Origin: JBFWVJ01 sp050246795
GTDB taxonomy: Bacteria; Patescibacteriota; Gracilibacteria; JAUYGZ01
DNA: 64,000 bases
Direction of reading: 5' to 3'
NCBI GenBank assembly: GCA_050246795.1
Contig: JBFWVJ010000006.1
Location: 57,568 to 121,567 of the forward strand
Shown: piece by piece, positions 9,162 to 17,782 of the stretch
Numbering within the stretch: the first letter of the stretch is position 1
Layout: every line of letters begins with the position of its first letter
The notes under the pieces: model-generated
Seen by the model: only the letters and a program-made list of their open reading frames with translations
Database searches by the model: none
What the model was told of the DNA's origin: nothing
Program-made: the position numbers and the translations under genes

Positions 9162-9713
9162 TTAATGTTTTAATTCGTATTGAAAAATCATTTCTTCCAT
9201 CCGTTGCATGTTCCGCTCGAGATCTTCCAGCTTTCGTCGAATGACATTATTGCGGGTAATGATGACCTGAAGGCAAGCTTGATAAAGATCTTCCAAATCA
9301 TGATGAATCGCCTTCATTCGTTCCGGTTGTTTGCGGGCGAAGCGGAGAAGTTCACCGCTCATATCACAGATGCCCGCAATATAGGCTTCGTGATGAACGC
9401 CTAATTGATCAAGCGTGCTGAGGTTCTTCTTGTCCAAATAGTCGGCGAGCAAACGGGCTTCCACATATTCTTCAGTCCCCACATCCACTCCTCCGACACT
9501 GTACAAAAATGGACTCGCCTTCAAGAGCTTTTTCAAATCAGCATACTGTTTCTTCGCCTTGATTAAACACCCATTTGCCTCTTTGCTCTTTTCCTTGAGC
9601 AAAAACCCAATCGCGCTCTTGGATTCGATGCGGAGTTGGTCGCTGAGGGATAGGGCTTTTCTTCGATCCTGTTCGAACTGCTGGTAGGTCTTGGCGGGAA
9701 GCTGGAATTTCAT
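9162..9713 (-). CDS. Translin-family protein
   Basis: 183 residues, all-helical. The translin signature is clear: EEYVEARLLADYL, LGVHHEAYIAGICDMSGELLRFA, and near the end RNNVIRRKLEDLERNMQRMEE followed by YEL. These are the conserved blocks of eukaryotic translin/TRAX and of archaeal homologues, which form octameric single-stranded RNA/DNA-binding shells; TRAX-like members are RNases (C3PO). The acidic metal-binding residues of catalytic TRAX would need an alignment to judge. The bacterial role is unknown. It stands between the ATP-cone nuclease gene and rmuC, in the same direction, in a nucleic-acid-processing cluster. Confidence 0.8.
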   Translation of the reverse strand: MKFQLPAKTYQQFEQDRRKALSLSDQLRIESKSAIGFLLKEKSKEANGCLIKAKKQYADLKKLLKASPFLYSVGGVDVGTEEYVEARLLADYLDKKNLSTLDQLGVHHEAYIAGICDMSGELLRFARKQPERMKAIHHDLEDLYQACLQVIITRNNVIRRKLEDLERNMQRMEEMIFQYELKH

Positions 9714-9779
9714 CTGCTGTTCTAAAAAGTGCCCCCATCATACATGGGTTATCCGCAAAAATACAGCTTCTTAAATGGC

Positions 9780-10661
9780 TTAAGAAAGAGCTACTACCGG
9801 TGCTTGCGCCTTTTTGGAACGAGGTGGAAGTTGGCACAGTTGCATCGCTTCCTGTTCCACCCTTGCCTGATCTTCGGGAGAAAGATGGAGGGATTTAATG
9901 TTCTCCACCGCATCTCGGCAGAGGACATTGCCCTGATCCAGCAGGGTTTTGATATGTCCTTCCGTGAGCGTGGTCAGACAGGTCACAGGATGCAGCCCCA
10001 CCCGGTCAATAATCTTCGCGAGTCCCTGGCCGTTGGGATAGGACCAGGAAATGACATTCAAGCCCACACATTCAGCATACTGAAGAGCCGTATGACTAAA
10101 CTTGGTGTTGGTGACCAAATACCCTTTAAATTTTTTCCCGGTATGGCGATGCTTCTTTTCCCAATACGACTTGAGGTCTTCCATACGAGCGTGGACATAG
10201 AGTGCGGTTTTAATGTCGCTCTGAGTGTCATGGTAATTATGATACTTGCACTCCATCATCAAGATTTCCTTGTCATTTTCCGCGACTACATCCACTTCAT
10301 GTTCGATGCATCTTCCGGGGACCATCACCCCTGTCTTCACCTTATATCCCAGTCTTTTCCAGATGCTTCCCACAAATTTTTCGAACGGATACCCACTTGG
10401 GCCGAGCCTCATGATGGCTTGCTTTAAATCATACCTCGCTGCGACCACCGGGGTGTTCTTCTTCAAAAGATCAAAGGCGTGTTGGTAAATCTCAGACGTC
10501 TTCATCCCATCTTCCAATTCTTGTTCCACATGGGACACGATTCGCTGAATAATTTCGTCTGACGCCCCAGATCTTTTCAGTGAATTCGCCAATTTTTCTG
10601 ATTGGAACCATTCCGTGTCACCATTCCATTTAAGGACTTTATAAAGCTTTTTAGGCGGCAT
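9780..10661 (-). CDS. ATP-cone domain fused to a Mrr-like restriction endonuclease domain
   Basis: 293 residues. Residues 5-90 resemble an ATP-cone (KVLKWNGDTEWF, EKLANSLKRSGAS, TSEIYQHAFDLL), the nucleotide-sensing module of ribonucleotide reductases and NrdR. Residues 95-220 form a PD-(D/E)xK nuclease of the Mrr type: GYPFEKFVGSIW, HEVDVVAENDKEILMMECKYH, with the catalytic D...ExK. The C-terminus (about 225-270) has a helix-hairpin-helix look (LTTLTEGHIKTLLDQGN). Such fusions are annotated in other bacteria without a tested role; a DNA nuclease gated by nucleotide level is an inference. A TATAAT lies upstream in a GTGATTTTTGTGAT context. Confidence 0.78.
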   Translation of the reverse strand: MPPKKLYKVLKWNGDTEWFQSEKLANSLKRSGASDEIIQRIVSHVEQELEDGMKTSEIYQHAFDLLKKNTPVVAARYDLKQAIMRLGPSGYPFEKFVGSIWKRLGYKVKTGVMVPGRCIEHEVDVVAENDKEILMMECKYHNYHDTQSDIKTALYVHARMEDLKSYWEKKHRHTGKKFKGYLVTNTKFSHTALQYAECVGLNVISWSYPNGQGLAKIIDRVGLHPVTCLTTLTEGHIKTLLDQGNVLCRDAVENIKSLHLSPEDQARVEQEAMQLCQLPPRSKKAQAPVVALS

Positions 10662-10716
10662 AGGTGTTCGTAATAATCTCCCTATTATATCACAAAAATC
10701 ACAAAAAATGGAGCAT

Positions 10717-11505
10717 TTAGGGCTGTTTTTTCATGAAAGGAAGCTTATTCAAGGCCCACCAGGAAAGAATTTTAGGATAGCCCTTTATGCCCATGGTCAG
10801 AGATCCAAGGTCTTTTCGAGGGTTGTAGGTCTTCCAGATCCGGTCCCAAATGGAAAAAACAGTTCCATAATTCGAATTCAATTCTTTCACGTGGTCGGAG
10901 TGGTGCACGCGATGATAGTTCGAAGTCACAAAGACCCATCTCAAGACCCGATCAATTCCGGCCGGCACTCGATAGTTAGCGTGTCCAAACTGATCAAAAA
11001 GGATCAGCAGCACTTGATAGATGATGAGGGCTTCCAGGCTGATCCCCAGGATCCAATAAAAAGGGAGATGAAAAAGGATGATACCGATCATCTCTCCCAA
11101 ATGAAATCGAGTGCCCGTGCTGAAATCCATGTCCGAATCCACATGGTGCACCAAATGAAATTTCCAAATGAAGGGGACTTTGTGTGCCGCCACATGCCAG
11201 AGGTAGAGGATGAAATCGAGCGCCAAAAAAGAGAGGGAAAATTCAAAAACCACAGGAAGCTCTAGCCATTGAAAAACACCGAAGGTGTGTTCAGTCGTAA
11301 AGTTCGTTACCAAGTTGATCGCAGTGGTGAAGAAAAGACCATAAATAAGTGCATTTACAAATGCAATCGAAGCATTTTTCAAAAGATGCTGCCAACGGTT
11401 TTCTTTCAAGGACCGCAAGGGGCGGTAGGACTCTAAAAAGAAAAAGAAGGCGCTGCTGAGAAAAAAAGTAATGAGCCGAATATTTTCTTGAAGGAACATA
11501 TCCAT
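10717..11505 (-). CDS. Membrane fatty-acid hydroxylase / sterol-desaturase family protein
   Basis: About 262 residues with several hydrophobic segments and the diiron histidine clusters of the family: HVAAH, then HLVHH, then HRVHH near the C-terminus. These enzymes use O2 and a diiron centre to hydroxylate or desaturate lipids at the membrane. The frame extends upstream into copA; the ATG at 11505, 13 bases beyond the copA stop, is the better start. Its position at the end of the copper operon suggests co-transcription; a link between lipid modification and copper or oxygen exposure is inference. Confidence 0.85.
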   Translation of the reverse strand: MDMFLQENIRLITFFLSSAFFFFLESYRPLRSLKENRWQHLLKNASIAFVNALIYGLFFTTAINLVTNFTTEHTFGVFQWLELPVVFEFSLSFLALDFILYLWHVAAHKVPFIWKFHLVHHVDSDMDFSTGTRFHLGEMIGIILFHLPFYWILGISLEALIIYQVLLILFDQFGHANYRVPAGIDRVLRWVFVTSNYHRVHHSDHVKELNSNYGTVFSIWDRIWKTYNPRKDLGSLTMGIKGYPKILSWWALNKLPFMKKQP

Positions 11506-11518
11506 AGAAATGACAAAC

Positions 11519-13741
11519 TCAGACCTTAAAACGTCGTAGGCGTAATGCATTCAAAACCACACTGATCGAAGAAAAAGCCATGGCTCCTGCGGATACCATC
11601 GGGTTGAGGAAGCCAAGTGCCGCCACAGGAATGCCAACCAAATTGTACGCGAAAGCCCAAAAGAGATTTTGTTTTATGTTTCGGAGCGTAGCTTCAGAAA
11701 GAGCCATTGCTTCGACTGCTTTCATCAGGTCTCCCTTCACAAGGACAACTTCACCCGACTCAATCGCGATATCCGTTCCCGTCCCCATGGCGATCCCCAC
11801 ATCAGCCTTGGCAAGAGCAGGGGAGTCGTTGATGCCATCTCCGACCATCGCCACCTTTTCCCCTTTTTTCTGAAACTGGCTGATTTGTGCAAGTTTCTGC
11901 TCAGGAGACACCTGGGCCAGGACTTCATCAATGCCTACTTCCTTCGCGATCGATTCAGCAACCTTTCGGTGATCGCCGGTCATCATTACTGTTTTAATGC
12001 CGCGGGCATGGAGGAGTTGAATTGCTTTTTTTGAGGTGTCCTTCAGCGCATCCCGGACTCCAAAATACCCGAGTACCCTTTTTTTGTCGGCAAGCAACAA
12101 GACCGTTTGACCTTTCGAATGGAGTTCTTCAACTGTCGCATCAACTGAGCTCAAATCGACCTTCAGTGATTTCAGAAATGAAATACTCCCAAGGGAGTAG
12201 GGAGTTGATCGGATGCTTGCCGTCACTCCTTTCCCAGTTTCAGCACGGAACGATCGGACCGGCAGCGTTTTTATTTTCTTTGAAGCGCCATATTTCACAA
12301 TGCTCTGCGCCAGAGGGTGTTCCGAATGATTCTCGAGACTCAGGGCAATTTCCAAAACGGTCTTTTCAGATGTACGCCCGACCACACCAAAGGCCTGAAC
12401 TTCAGGCTCTCCTTTCGTAATGGTTCCAGTCTTATCAAAGCAAATCGTGGTTATCTCATGGATTTTTTCTAATGCTTCTGCATTTTTCATGAGGATTCCC
12501 AGACTTGCACCTTTGCCCGATCCGACGACGATCGAAATCGGAGTGGCAAGTCCCAGAGCGCAAGGACAGGCAATGATGAGTACGGAGACCGTCACCACCA
12601 GCGCTTGAGAAAAGTCTTTGGTTGCCCAATACCAACCCAAAAAAGTAGCCAATGAGATCAGTACCACGCCCCAGACAAACAAAGAAGAAATACGGTCCGC
12701 GAGTTTTTGAATGGGGGCTTTGCTCATCTGAGCGTCTTCGACCAGACGAATAATTTGTGAGAGCATCGTGTCCTTTCCGACCTTCTCGGCCTTCATTCGG
12801 AAGGAAGTATTCCCATTGATGGTCGCGCCGATGACGGAATCTCCTTTTTTCTTTTCAACCGGAATGCTTTCACCAGTGATCATCGATTCATTCAAGGTGG
12901 CAAATCCGTCCACGATTATTCCGTCGACCGGCACTTTTTCTCCGGGCTTTACTAACAGGACATCTCCTCGCTCCAGTTTTTCTAGCGGAACATCGACCAT
13001 CTTTTTCCCCACGACCTTATGGGCCGCCTTCGCCGAAAGCTCCAAGAGTTTTTTGATGGCCGCGCTCGCCCTTCCCTTCGCTTTTGCTTCTAAATATCTT
13101 CCCAGCATGATGAAGGTGGCGATAATGGCCGCGTCCATAAAGTACTCTTCGTGGGAATTCGTGAACAAGGTAATGTAACTCGAGTACAAAAAGGCCGCGC
13201 TCACTCCCAAGGCTACTAAAGTATCCATGTTCGGACGTCCTCTGAGAATAAAACTGGGAATACCTCTCAGGTAGTATTCTTTTCCGGTATAAAGAAGAAT
13301 GCACAGGGTCGCGAGCATCATGAGCACCATCTCGTTCTGCACTTCAACTGCAAAAGATAGGGCAAGGATGAACACGCTCAGGATAGCTCCAACGATGACG
13401 CGGAGCGCTTTTGAACGAATTTCCTCTTCATTCTCAGCTGCGGCATGGGCGCTATGGTCTTCGCCGGACATCAAAGACCCATCTGGCATTCGATGCTTGT
13501 GGGGACTCGAATGAGCGGATTCATTGTTCAAAGGTATGGCGGTGTAGCCGGTTTTTTTTATTTTCGAAACAATTTCCTCCAAAGAAATCTGATTGGGGTC
13601 GTACATCACTTCAGCCTTCTGAGTCGCAAAGTTGACGATGATGTGATGAACTCCCTTCAATGGTTTCACATCTCTTTCAATATGGTTGACGCAGGAAGCG
13701 CAATCAATATCGGGAAGCGAAAAAACTTGAGTAAGGTGCAT
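11519..13741 (-). CDS. copA: Copper-translocating P1B-type ATPase
   Basis: 740 residues. N-terminal heavy-metal-associated domain with CASC at 14-17, a His/Met-rich linker (about 76-100), eight predicted helices, TGES at 289-292, the CPC copper-transfer motif at 392-394, DKTGT phosphorylation site at 436-440, SEHPLA and GDGIND. CPC plus CASC points to Cu+ export (P1B-1). It pumps copper out of the cytoplasm, feeding the periplasmic oxidase encoded upstream. Member of the csoR-headed operon; 11 bases from the Met-rich membrane protein gene. Confidence 0.94.
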   Translation of the reverse strand: MHLTQVFSLPDIDCASCVNHIERDVKPLKGVHHIIVNFATQKAEVMYDPNQISLEEIVSKIKKTGYTAIPLNNESAHSSPHKHRMPDGSLMSGEDHSAHAAAENEEEIRSKALRVIVGAILSVFILALSFAVEVQNEMVLMMLATLCILLYTGKEYYLRGIPSFILRGRPNMDTLVALGVSAAFLYSSYITLFTNSHEEYFMDAAIIATFIMLGRYLEAKAKGRASAAIKKLLELSAKAAHKVVGKKMVDVPLEKLERGDVLLVKPGEKVPVDGIIVDGFATLNESMITGESIPVEKKKGDSVIGATINGNTSFRMKAEKVGKDTMLSQIIRLVEDAQMSKAPIQKLADRISSLFVWGVVLISLATFLGWYWATKDFSQALVVTVSVLIIACPCALGLATPISIVVGSGKGASLGILMKNAEALEKIHEITTICFDKTGTITKGEPEVQAFGVVGRTSEKTVLEIALSLENHSEHPLAQSIVKYGASKKIKTLPVRSFRAETGKGVTASIRSTPYSLGSISFLKSLKVDLSSVDATVEELHSKGQTVLLLADKKRVLGYFGVRDALKDTSKKAIQLLHARGIKTVMMTGDHRKVAESIAKEVGIDEVLAQVSPEQKLAQISQFQKKGEKVAMVGDGINDSPALAKADVGIAMGTGTDIAIESGEVVLVKGDLMKAVEAMALSEATLRNIKQNLFWAFAYNLVGIPVAALGFLNPMVSAGAMAFSSISVVLNALRLRRFKV

Positions 13742-13752
13742 TTAATAAATGA

Positions 13753-14052
13753 TTATCGATTTTGCATCATTCCACCAGAACCCATTTTCCCGTTTTTCAT
13801 CATCATCTCCATTTCTTCCCCATGCATCATGCCTCCCGTCATTTTTTTCATTTTCCATCCAAATCCAGAGAAGGCACTTGTCAAAAGTACTCCCAGAATA
13901 CCGACTACGAGGAGCCAAAGAGTCCACCGCTTGAGTTCATCGACTTTCATTTTCAAGGCCCAAGAAAGAAACAATATACCCCCTACGAGAGTGATGCCTA
14001 CAAAAATCAGATGTAGGTGCATGGCTGCGGGAGCCAAAGAGAAAGAACCCAT
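13753..14052 (-). CDS. Two-helix membrane protein with Met-rich tail, probable copper-handling partner
   Basis: 99 residues. Two hydrophobic segments (about 8-32 and 42-62) are followed by a C-terminal tail packed with Met, His and Glu (GGMMHGEEMEMMMKNGKM). Methionine clusters of this sort bind Cu+ in CopA/CueO/PcoA-type proteins. It lies between the multicopper oxidase and copA genes in the same operon, so a role in copper binding or hand-over is likely by context. I recognise no named family; the paired short spacing (11-25 bases) supports co-transcription. Confidence 0.72.
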   Translation of the reverse strand: MGSFSLAPAAMHLHLIFVGITLVGGILFLSWALKMKVDELKRWTLWLLVVGILGVLLTSAFSGFGWKMKKMTGGMMHGEEMEMMMKNGKMGSGGMMQNR

Positions 14053-14076
14053 AAAGAAAAGAAAAAAATAAAGCCA

Positions 14077-15657
14077 TTACAAAACTTCGAATTGCATCAT
14101 CATACTACTCTCAAGATGTTCGGCAATATGGCAGTGAATCATCCACTTGCCGGGGTTACTCATTTCCACGATCAGATCAACCGTGTCACCAGTTTGAACG
14201 AGGACAGTATCTTTCCACACCAAATTCTCTTGCGTTTTTCCATTTATGGAAACGACTAAGAATCGTTGTCCGTGTATATGGATCGGATGCTGCATCGGAT
14301 GACCACCATTCGGGTCATTGAACAGTCGTATCTTCACTTTTTCTCCGACCTTAAACTTCCAATCGTCGATAGACATATTCGATTTTCCTGTCTGAGGATC
14401 GGTTAATTTCCAGGTCGTATTCTCAGGGGTCGACATGATATTCATCATGGGCATGGTGTCTTCCCATTCGATTTTTTCATCTGAGTGAGTCATCATGTGT
14501 CCCATCGACATTCCCGCCATATCCACATCCATATTCAAAAGTCGGTCCGGTTTAGATTCGAGAGAGGAGCGAAAAACAGAAAGTTCGTCGGAAAGAAACG
14601 AATTCTTGCGGAGGGTAGAGAAGTCGCTCACGGAGGTGGAGCTTGAATCTCGATCAACAACTTCAATAGTCCCAAGACGGCTTTGGCTGAGTGGTGTTTC
14701 ATTCATCAGGTGATAACGGCCGGCCTTCGGAAAAGATGCTTCAAAAACTACTCTTTCAGAGGGGGCAATGATAATGCTTTCAACGGAGAACTCTTGCTCA
14801 TATGCCCCGCCATCACCTCCGACAAGCTTCATTTCCACATCCGGAATACTGAGGCGAAAGGGGCGGGTGTTAGCGGAGTTGGTAATAAAAAACCGCACAA
14901 CATCTCCTTCTTCAACTTCTAATCGATAATCGGTCATGCCGTTGACCAGCATGGTATTTCCAAAGCGCCCCATCAGCGCATGATCTGCTGTTTCGGGAGA
15001 AAAAGCGACGGCCCCAGCTTCATCTAAAAGCAGGTCATCAACAAAGAGGGGGACCTCTCGATCCACTGTCGACCAATATTTTTCATCTGCCGGGACGACC
15101 CAGTAGTTTCCATACATCCCCATTTCCTGAGCATAGTCCTCTCGGAGGTGGGGGTGGTACCAGTACATGCCAGGGTCTGGGAAGGTGATTTCGTACTCAA
15201 AAGAGCTGCCTGGCTGAACAGGGTCTTGCACCAGATGGGTCCCGTCGAAAGCGTTTTTTAAACGCACTCCGTGCGAATGGAGGCTGGTGGGATGATCTAC
15301 TTCATTCTTGAAAAGCACTTTGATAGTGGAACCTTGGCGAACTTTTAACACCGGCCCGGGAATGGATCCGTTATACGCCAGCATTCTGATAATTTTCCCA
15401 TCAATGTTTTTTGAGACGGGAGCTGCTGTGAGGGTGTATTCGTCACCATCATTGAGCTCGACAATCGCGGATGGCTTCGCTTCTGGAAGACCAGATGGGT
15501 CGGTGGAAAATGCTTTCGATCCACCCGCATTATTCCCATGAGACATCATAGAATGATCCATCATAGAATGATCCATCATGGGCATCTCCGAAGAGGGAGG
15601 TGAAGCACAAGCACTAAGAAAAATCGTAAGAAAGCCGACAAAAAAGGTTCGTTTCAT
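14077..15657 (-). CDS. Lipoprotein multicopper oxidase (CueO/CopA-type)
   Basis: 526 residues. An N-terminal lipoprotein signal with lipobox LSAC (Cys17) is followed by Met/His repeats MMDHSMMDHSMMSH. Copper ligands are complete: HSHG, WYHPH, the C-terminal HPIHIHG, and HCHIAEH with a distal Met (508-519). A second Met-rich stretch (about 380-415) resembles the CueO copper-binding insert. The protein should oxidise Cu+ to Cu2+ outside the membrane with O2, working with CopA. It is the second gene of the csoR operon, nine bases after csoR. Presence of an O2-using oxidase is notable for a CPR-like genome. Confidence 0.92.
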   Translation of the reverse strand: MKRTFFVGFLTIFLSACASPPSSEMPMMDHSMMDHSMMSHGNNAGGSKAFSTDPSGLPEAKPSAIVELNDGDEYTLTAAPVSKNIDGKIIRMLAYNGSIPGPVLKVRQGSTIKVLFKNEVDHPTSLHSHGVRLKNAFDGTHLVQDPVQPGSSFEYEITFPDPGMYWYHPHLREDYAQEMGMYGNYWVVPADEKYWSTVDREVPLFVDDLLLDEAGAVAFSPETADHALMGRFGNTMLVNGMTDYRLEVEEGDVVRFFITNSANTRPFRLSIPDVEMKLVGGDGGAYEQEFSVESIIIAPSERVVFEASFPKAGRYHLMNETPLSQSRLGTIEVVDRDSSSTSVSDFSTLRKNSFLSDELSVFRSSLESKPDRLLNMDVDMAGMSMGHMMTHSDEKIEWEDTMPMMNIMSTPENTTWKLTDPQTGKSNMSIDDWKFKVGEKVKIRLFNDPNGGHPMQHPIHIHGQRFLVVSINGKTQENLVWKDTVLVQTGDTVDLIVEMSNPGKWMIHCHIAEHLESSMMMQFEVL

Positions 15658-15666
15658 AAAAGGTCA

Positions 15667-15942
15667 TTAACGGTTTGAAAGTTCGATGGTTTTTACAATT
15701 TCTCGGATAAATTTTTGCTTTTTTTTCTCGTCATCCGAGTGCAGGTGTTCTGCCCCGCATGTGTGAAGATGGCTTTCGAGAATCAAGGGCGGGACTCCTT
15801 TCAAAGCTCCTTGAAGCGCGAGCACTTGCGTGATGATATCAGCACAGTATTGGTCCTGTTCGATCATGCGGATGATTCCTTCCAATTGGCCCTTCATTCT
15901 CTTCAGTCGCATGAGAGATTTCTTCTTGTATGGTTCAATCAT
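15667..15942 (-). CDS. csoR: CsoR-family copper-sensing repressor
   Basis: 91 residues from the ATG at 15942; the open frame runs further upstream but would cross the operator. DUF156 fold with the CsoR metal triad Cys33 (in QYCADI), His58 and Cys62 (SHLHTC), spaced exactly as in the founding CsoR (x-Cys, +25 His, +4 Cys). Cu+ binding releases the tetramer from DNA. It heads the operon csoR-mco-13753 gene-copA-hydroxylase and should repress it through the palindrome immediately upstream, giving copper-inducible self-regulation. Confidence 0.92.
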   Translation of the reverse strand: MIEPYKKKSLMRLKRMKGQLEGIIRMIEQDQYCADIITQVLALQGALKGVPPLILESHLHTCGAEHLHSDDEKKKQKFIREIVKTIELSNR

Positions 15943-15958
15943 AGCTGAGAATTGTATT

Positions 15959-15975
15959 ATACCCCATAGGGGTAT
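15959..15975. promoter_or_regulatory. CsoR operator palindrome
   Basis: ATACCCC-ATA-GGGGTAT: a perfect inverted repeat of two 7-base arms around three bases, the G-tract palindrome typical of CsoR operators. It lies 17 bases before the csoR ATG. On the minus strand a TTGCCT (16002-15997) and TAAAAT (15979-15974) with a 17-base spacer place the start of transcription inside the palindrome; a TATAAT (15961-15956) also overlaps its edge. Repressor binding would block either promoter. Confidence 0.88.
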
Positions 15976-16063
15976 TTTAATGGCGGTCAAACCAAAAGGC
16001 AACGAAATTGGCAAAAGGCCTTTATTTCTGCTAAATTTCGTATTAAATCAGGGCGGAGTTGGT

Positions 16064-16069
16064 TATAAT
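16064..16069 (+). promoter_or_regulatory. Candidate -10 box for the VanW gene
   Basis: TATAAT 25 bases before the VanW-gene ATG, in the 150-base divergent region shared with csoR. No good -35 is present at the usual distance, so support is partial. Confidence 0.4.
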
Positions 16070-16093
16070 CAAGCTTAGAAACCTGCATTCTCT

Positions 16094-17782
16094 ATGAATT
16101 CCAAAAAAATATTCATCATCGCATCCCTAGGTGTCACGAGCATTTTGACGTTATCTCTCTCGTTTTATGCCTATGAAAAGTATGTTCGAGTTTTGCCTGA
16201 GCAAGCTTACATAGCCGGACAATCTCTTTCGGGTCTCAATCGAGTTGATGCATTCGAGAAGATTCAGGAGTACACCCAAAGCCTGCAAAACCGAAAATAC
16301 ACCATCACCCTCCATGAAAATGTGCAGCGGGAGTTTTCGATCTCGGAGCTTGGCATTACCTACGACCCGATAAAAACCCTTGCTCAGGTTTTTAACCACC
16401 ATCGTTGGTTCGCTCGAGCAAATTCTGAAGGGCCGGCCGCCGTGACTCATAAACCGGTCGTAACCTACGATGAGGCAATCTTCCAACAGACGCTAAAAGA
16501 CTTTCTCCTTTCACCGGAAAAGGACTATCAAAACGCGGAGATCGCTTGGTCAGAAAAAAATTGGTTCATTCAGCCACAAACTCCAGGTCTGATCATGAAA
16601 AGTGGAGAGCTGGAACGGATCGCTGCCGAGATAAAAAAGAACGCAGAAGAAGTGATGCCCACTGAGTCTCTTCAGGTTGCTTACGAATCGGTCGATGCTC
16701 CAAGAAAAACAAGTGATTTGGAGCCACTGCTAAAAATCATCCAAGATCGGGTAGGGAAGTCAGTTCTCTTGAGCATGGGAAAGGAAAAAACAGAACTCTC
16801 CTTGGGAGAATATCAGGACTGGATTCGTTTTGATGTGGTCGAACAAACGGTGGGGATGAACGAACCCTTTGCGGCAGACTGGGTAAAAAACTACGCTCGT
16901 GAAAGGGATGTCGCACCCGGGAACGCCATCATCACCGCCATTGAAGAGCACGTTTCAGAATACGACGGAAAACCATTCAAACGAGCAGTCTACTCGGGCA
17001 ATCTTATCCATGGGAAAACCATTGATCAGCAGAAAATCATGGAAGCTTTGAAAAGCATGATCGAAGATCCAGGGGTTGAGCGAAAGATAACGGTCGAATG
17101 GGAAGACCTGTTGCCGACCATTACTTCGCAAGTAGAAGGATACTCATTTCCTCAGATCTTGAGTACCGGGATTTCCAGCTACCGCTACGGAAATCATCCC
17201 AATCGCGTAAAAAATATTAAGCTCAGCCTGGAAAGTTTTCAGGGGGTGGTGCTCGATCCAGGAGAAGAGTTCTCTTTCAACCGAGTGACCGGCTGGATCA
17301 CGCCAAACAAAGGCTACACGAAAACCCAAGTCATCATGGAAGGACGAGTGGAGGAAGGAGTGGGAGGAGGTGTGTGCCAATCTTCGACGACCATGTACCG
17401 TTCGATCTTGAATGCCGGAGCACAGGTAACCGAGCGTCGCAATCACACCCTCGATATCATATATTATCATCAATACGGTTACGGACTTGACGCGACCGTC
17501 TACACCGACTCGCGTAACGATCTTAAATTCGTGAACAATTTTCCTGGCCCCATCATCATCAACACATTTACCGATGACGCATCTGCAGAGGCCGTCGTGG
17601 AGTTTTATGGCACCACTGATGATCGATATGTGGAACTCACTCAAATCAACACCGGTGACTACCTTTTGAAAAAATGGAACTGGAAAATTGTCTGGCCCGA
17701 CCGGGTCGAAGAACAAATCGTCCAAAGCCGCTACCAATTGCCGAAAGAAGAAGAAAAACCTGCTAACCCTCTCGAAGGATAA
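16094..17782 (+). CDS. VanW-family cell-envelope protein with putative peptidoglycan-binding repeats
   Basis: 562 residues. An N-terminal signal-anchor (about 5-27) is followed by two YoaR-type putative peptidoglycan-binding domains (about 35-180 and 215-335), then the VanW domain (about 350-520) with STGISSYRYGNHPNRVKNI, LDPGEEFSFN, GGGVCQSSTTMYRS and RRNHTLD. VanW proteins are common in CPR and Gram-positives; their biochemical role is not settled, but topology suggests an extracytoplasmic, wall-associated protein. Its TAA overlaps the next gene's ATG by one base (TAATG), so the two are translationally coupled. Confidence 0.9.
   Translation: MNSKKIFIIASLGVTSILTLSLSFYAYEKYVRVLPEQAYIAGQSLSGLNRVDAFEKIQEYTQSLQNRKYTITLHENVQREFSISELGITYDPIKTLAQVFNHHRWFARANSEGPAAVTHKPVVTYDEAIFQQTLKDFLLSPEKDYQNAEIAWSEKNWFIQPQTPGLIMKSGELERIAAEIKKNAEEVMPTESLQVAYESVDAPRKTSDLEPLLKIIQDRVGKSVLLSMGKEKTELSLGEYQDWIRFDVVEQTVGMNEPFAADWVKNYARERDVAPGNAIITAIEEHVSEYDGKPFKRAVYSGNLIHGKTIDQQKIMEALKSMIEDPGVERKITVEWEDLLPTITSQVEGYSFPQILSTGISSYRYGNHPNRVKNIKLSLESFQGVVLDPGEEFSFNRVTGWITPNKGYTKTQVIMEGRVEEGVGGGVCQSSTTMYRSILNAGAQVTERRNHTLDIIYYHQYGYGLDATVYTDSRNDLKFVNNFPGPIIINTFTDDASAEAVVEFYGTTDDRYVELTQINTGDYLLKKWNWKIVWPDRVEEQIVQSRYQLPKEEEKPANPLEG

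Noticed and set aside
15943..16014. Upstream extension of csoR to 16014
   Set aside because: It would translate the operator and promoter; the shorter start gives the family length and ligand spacing.
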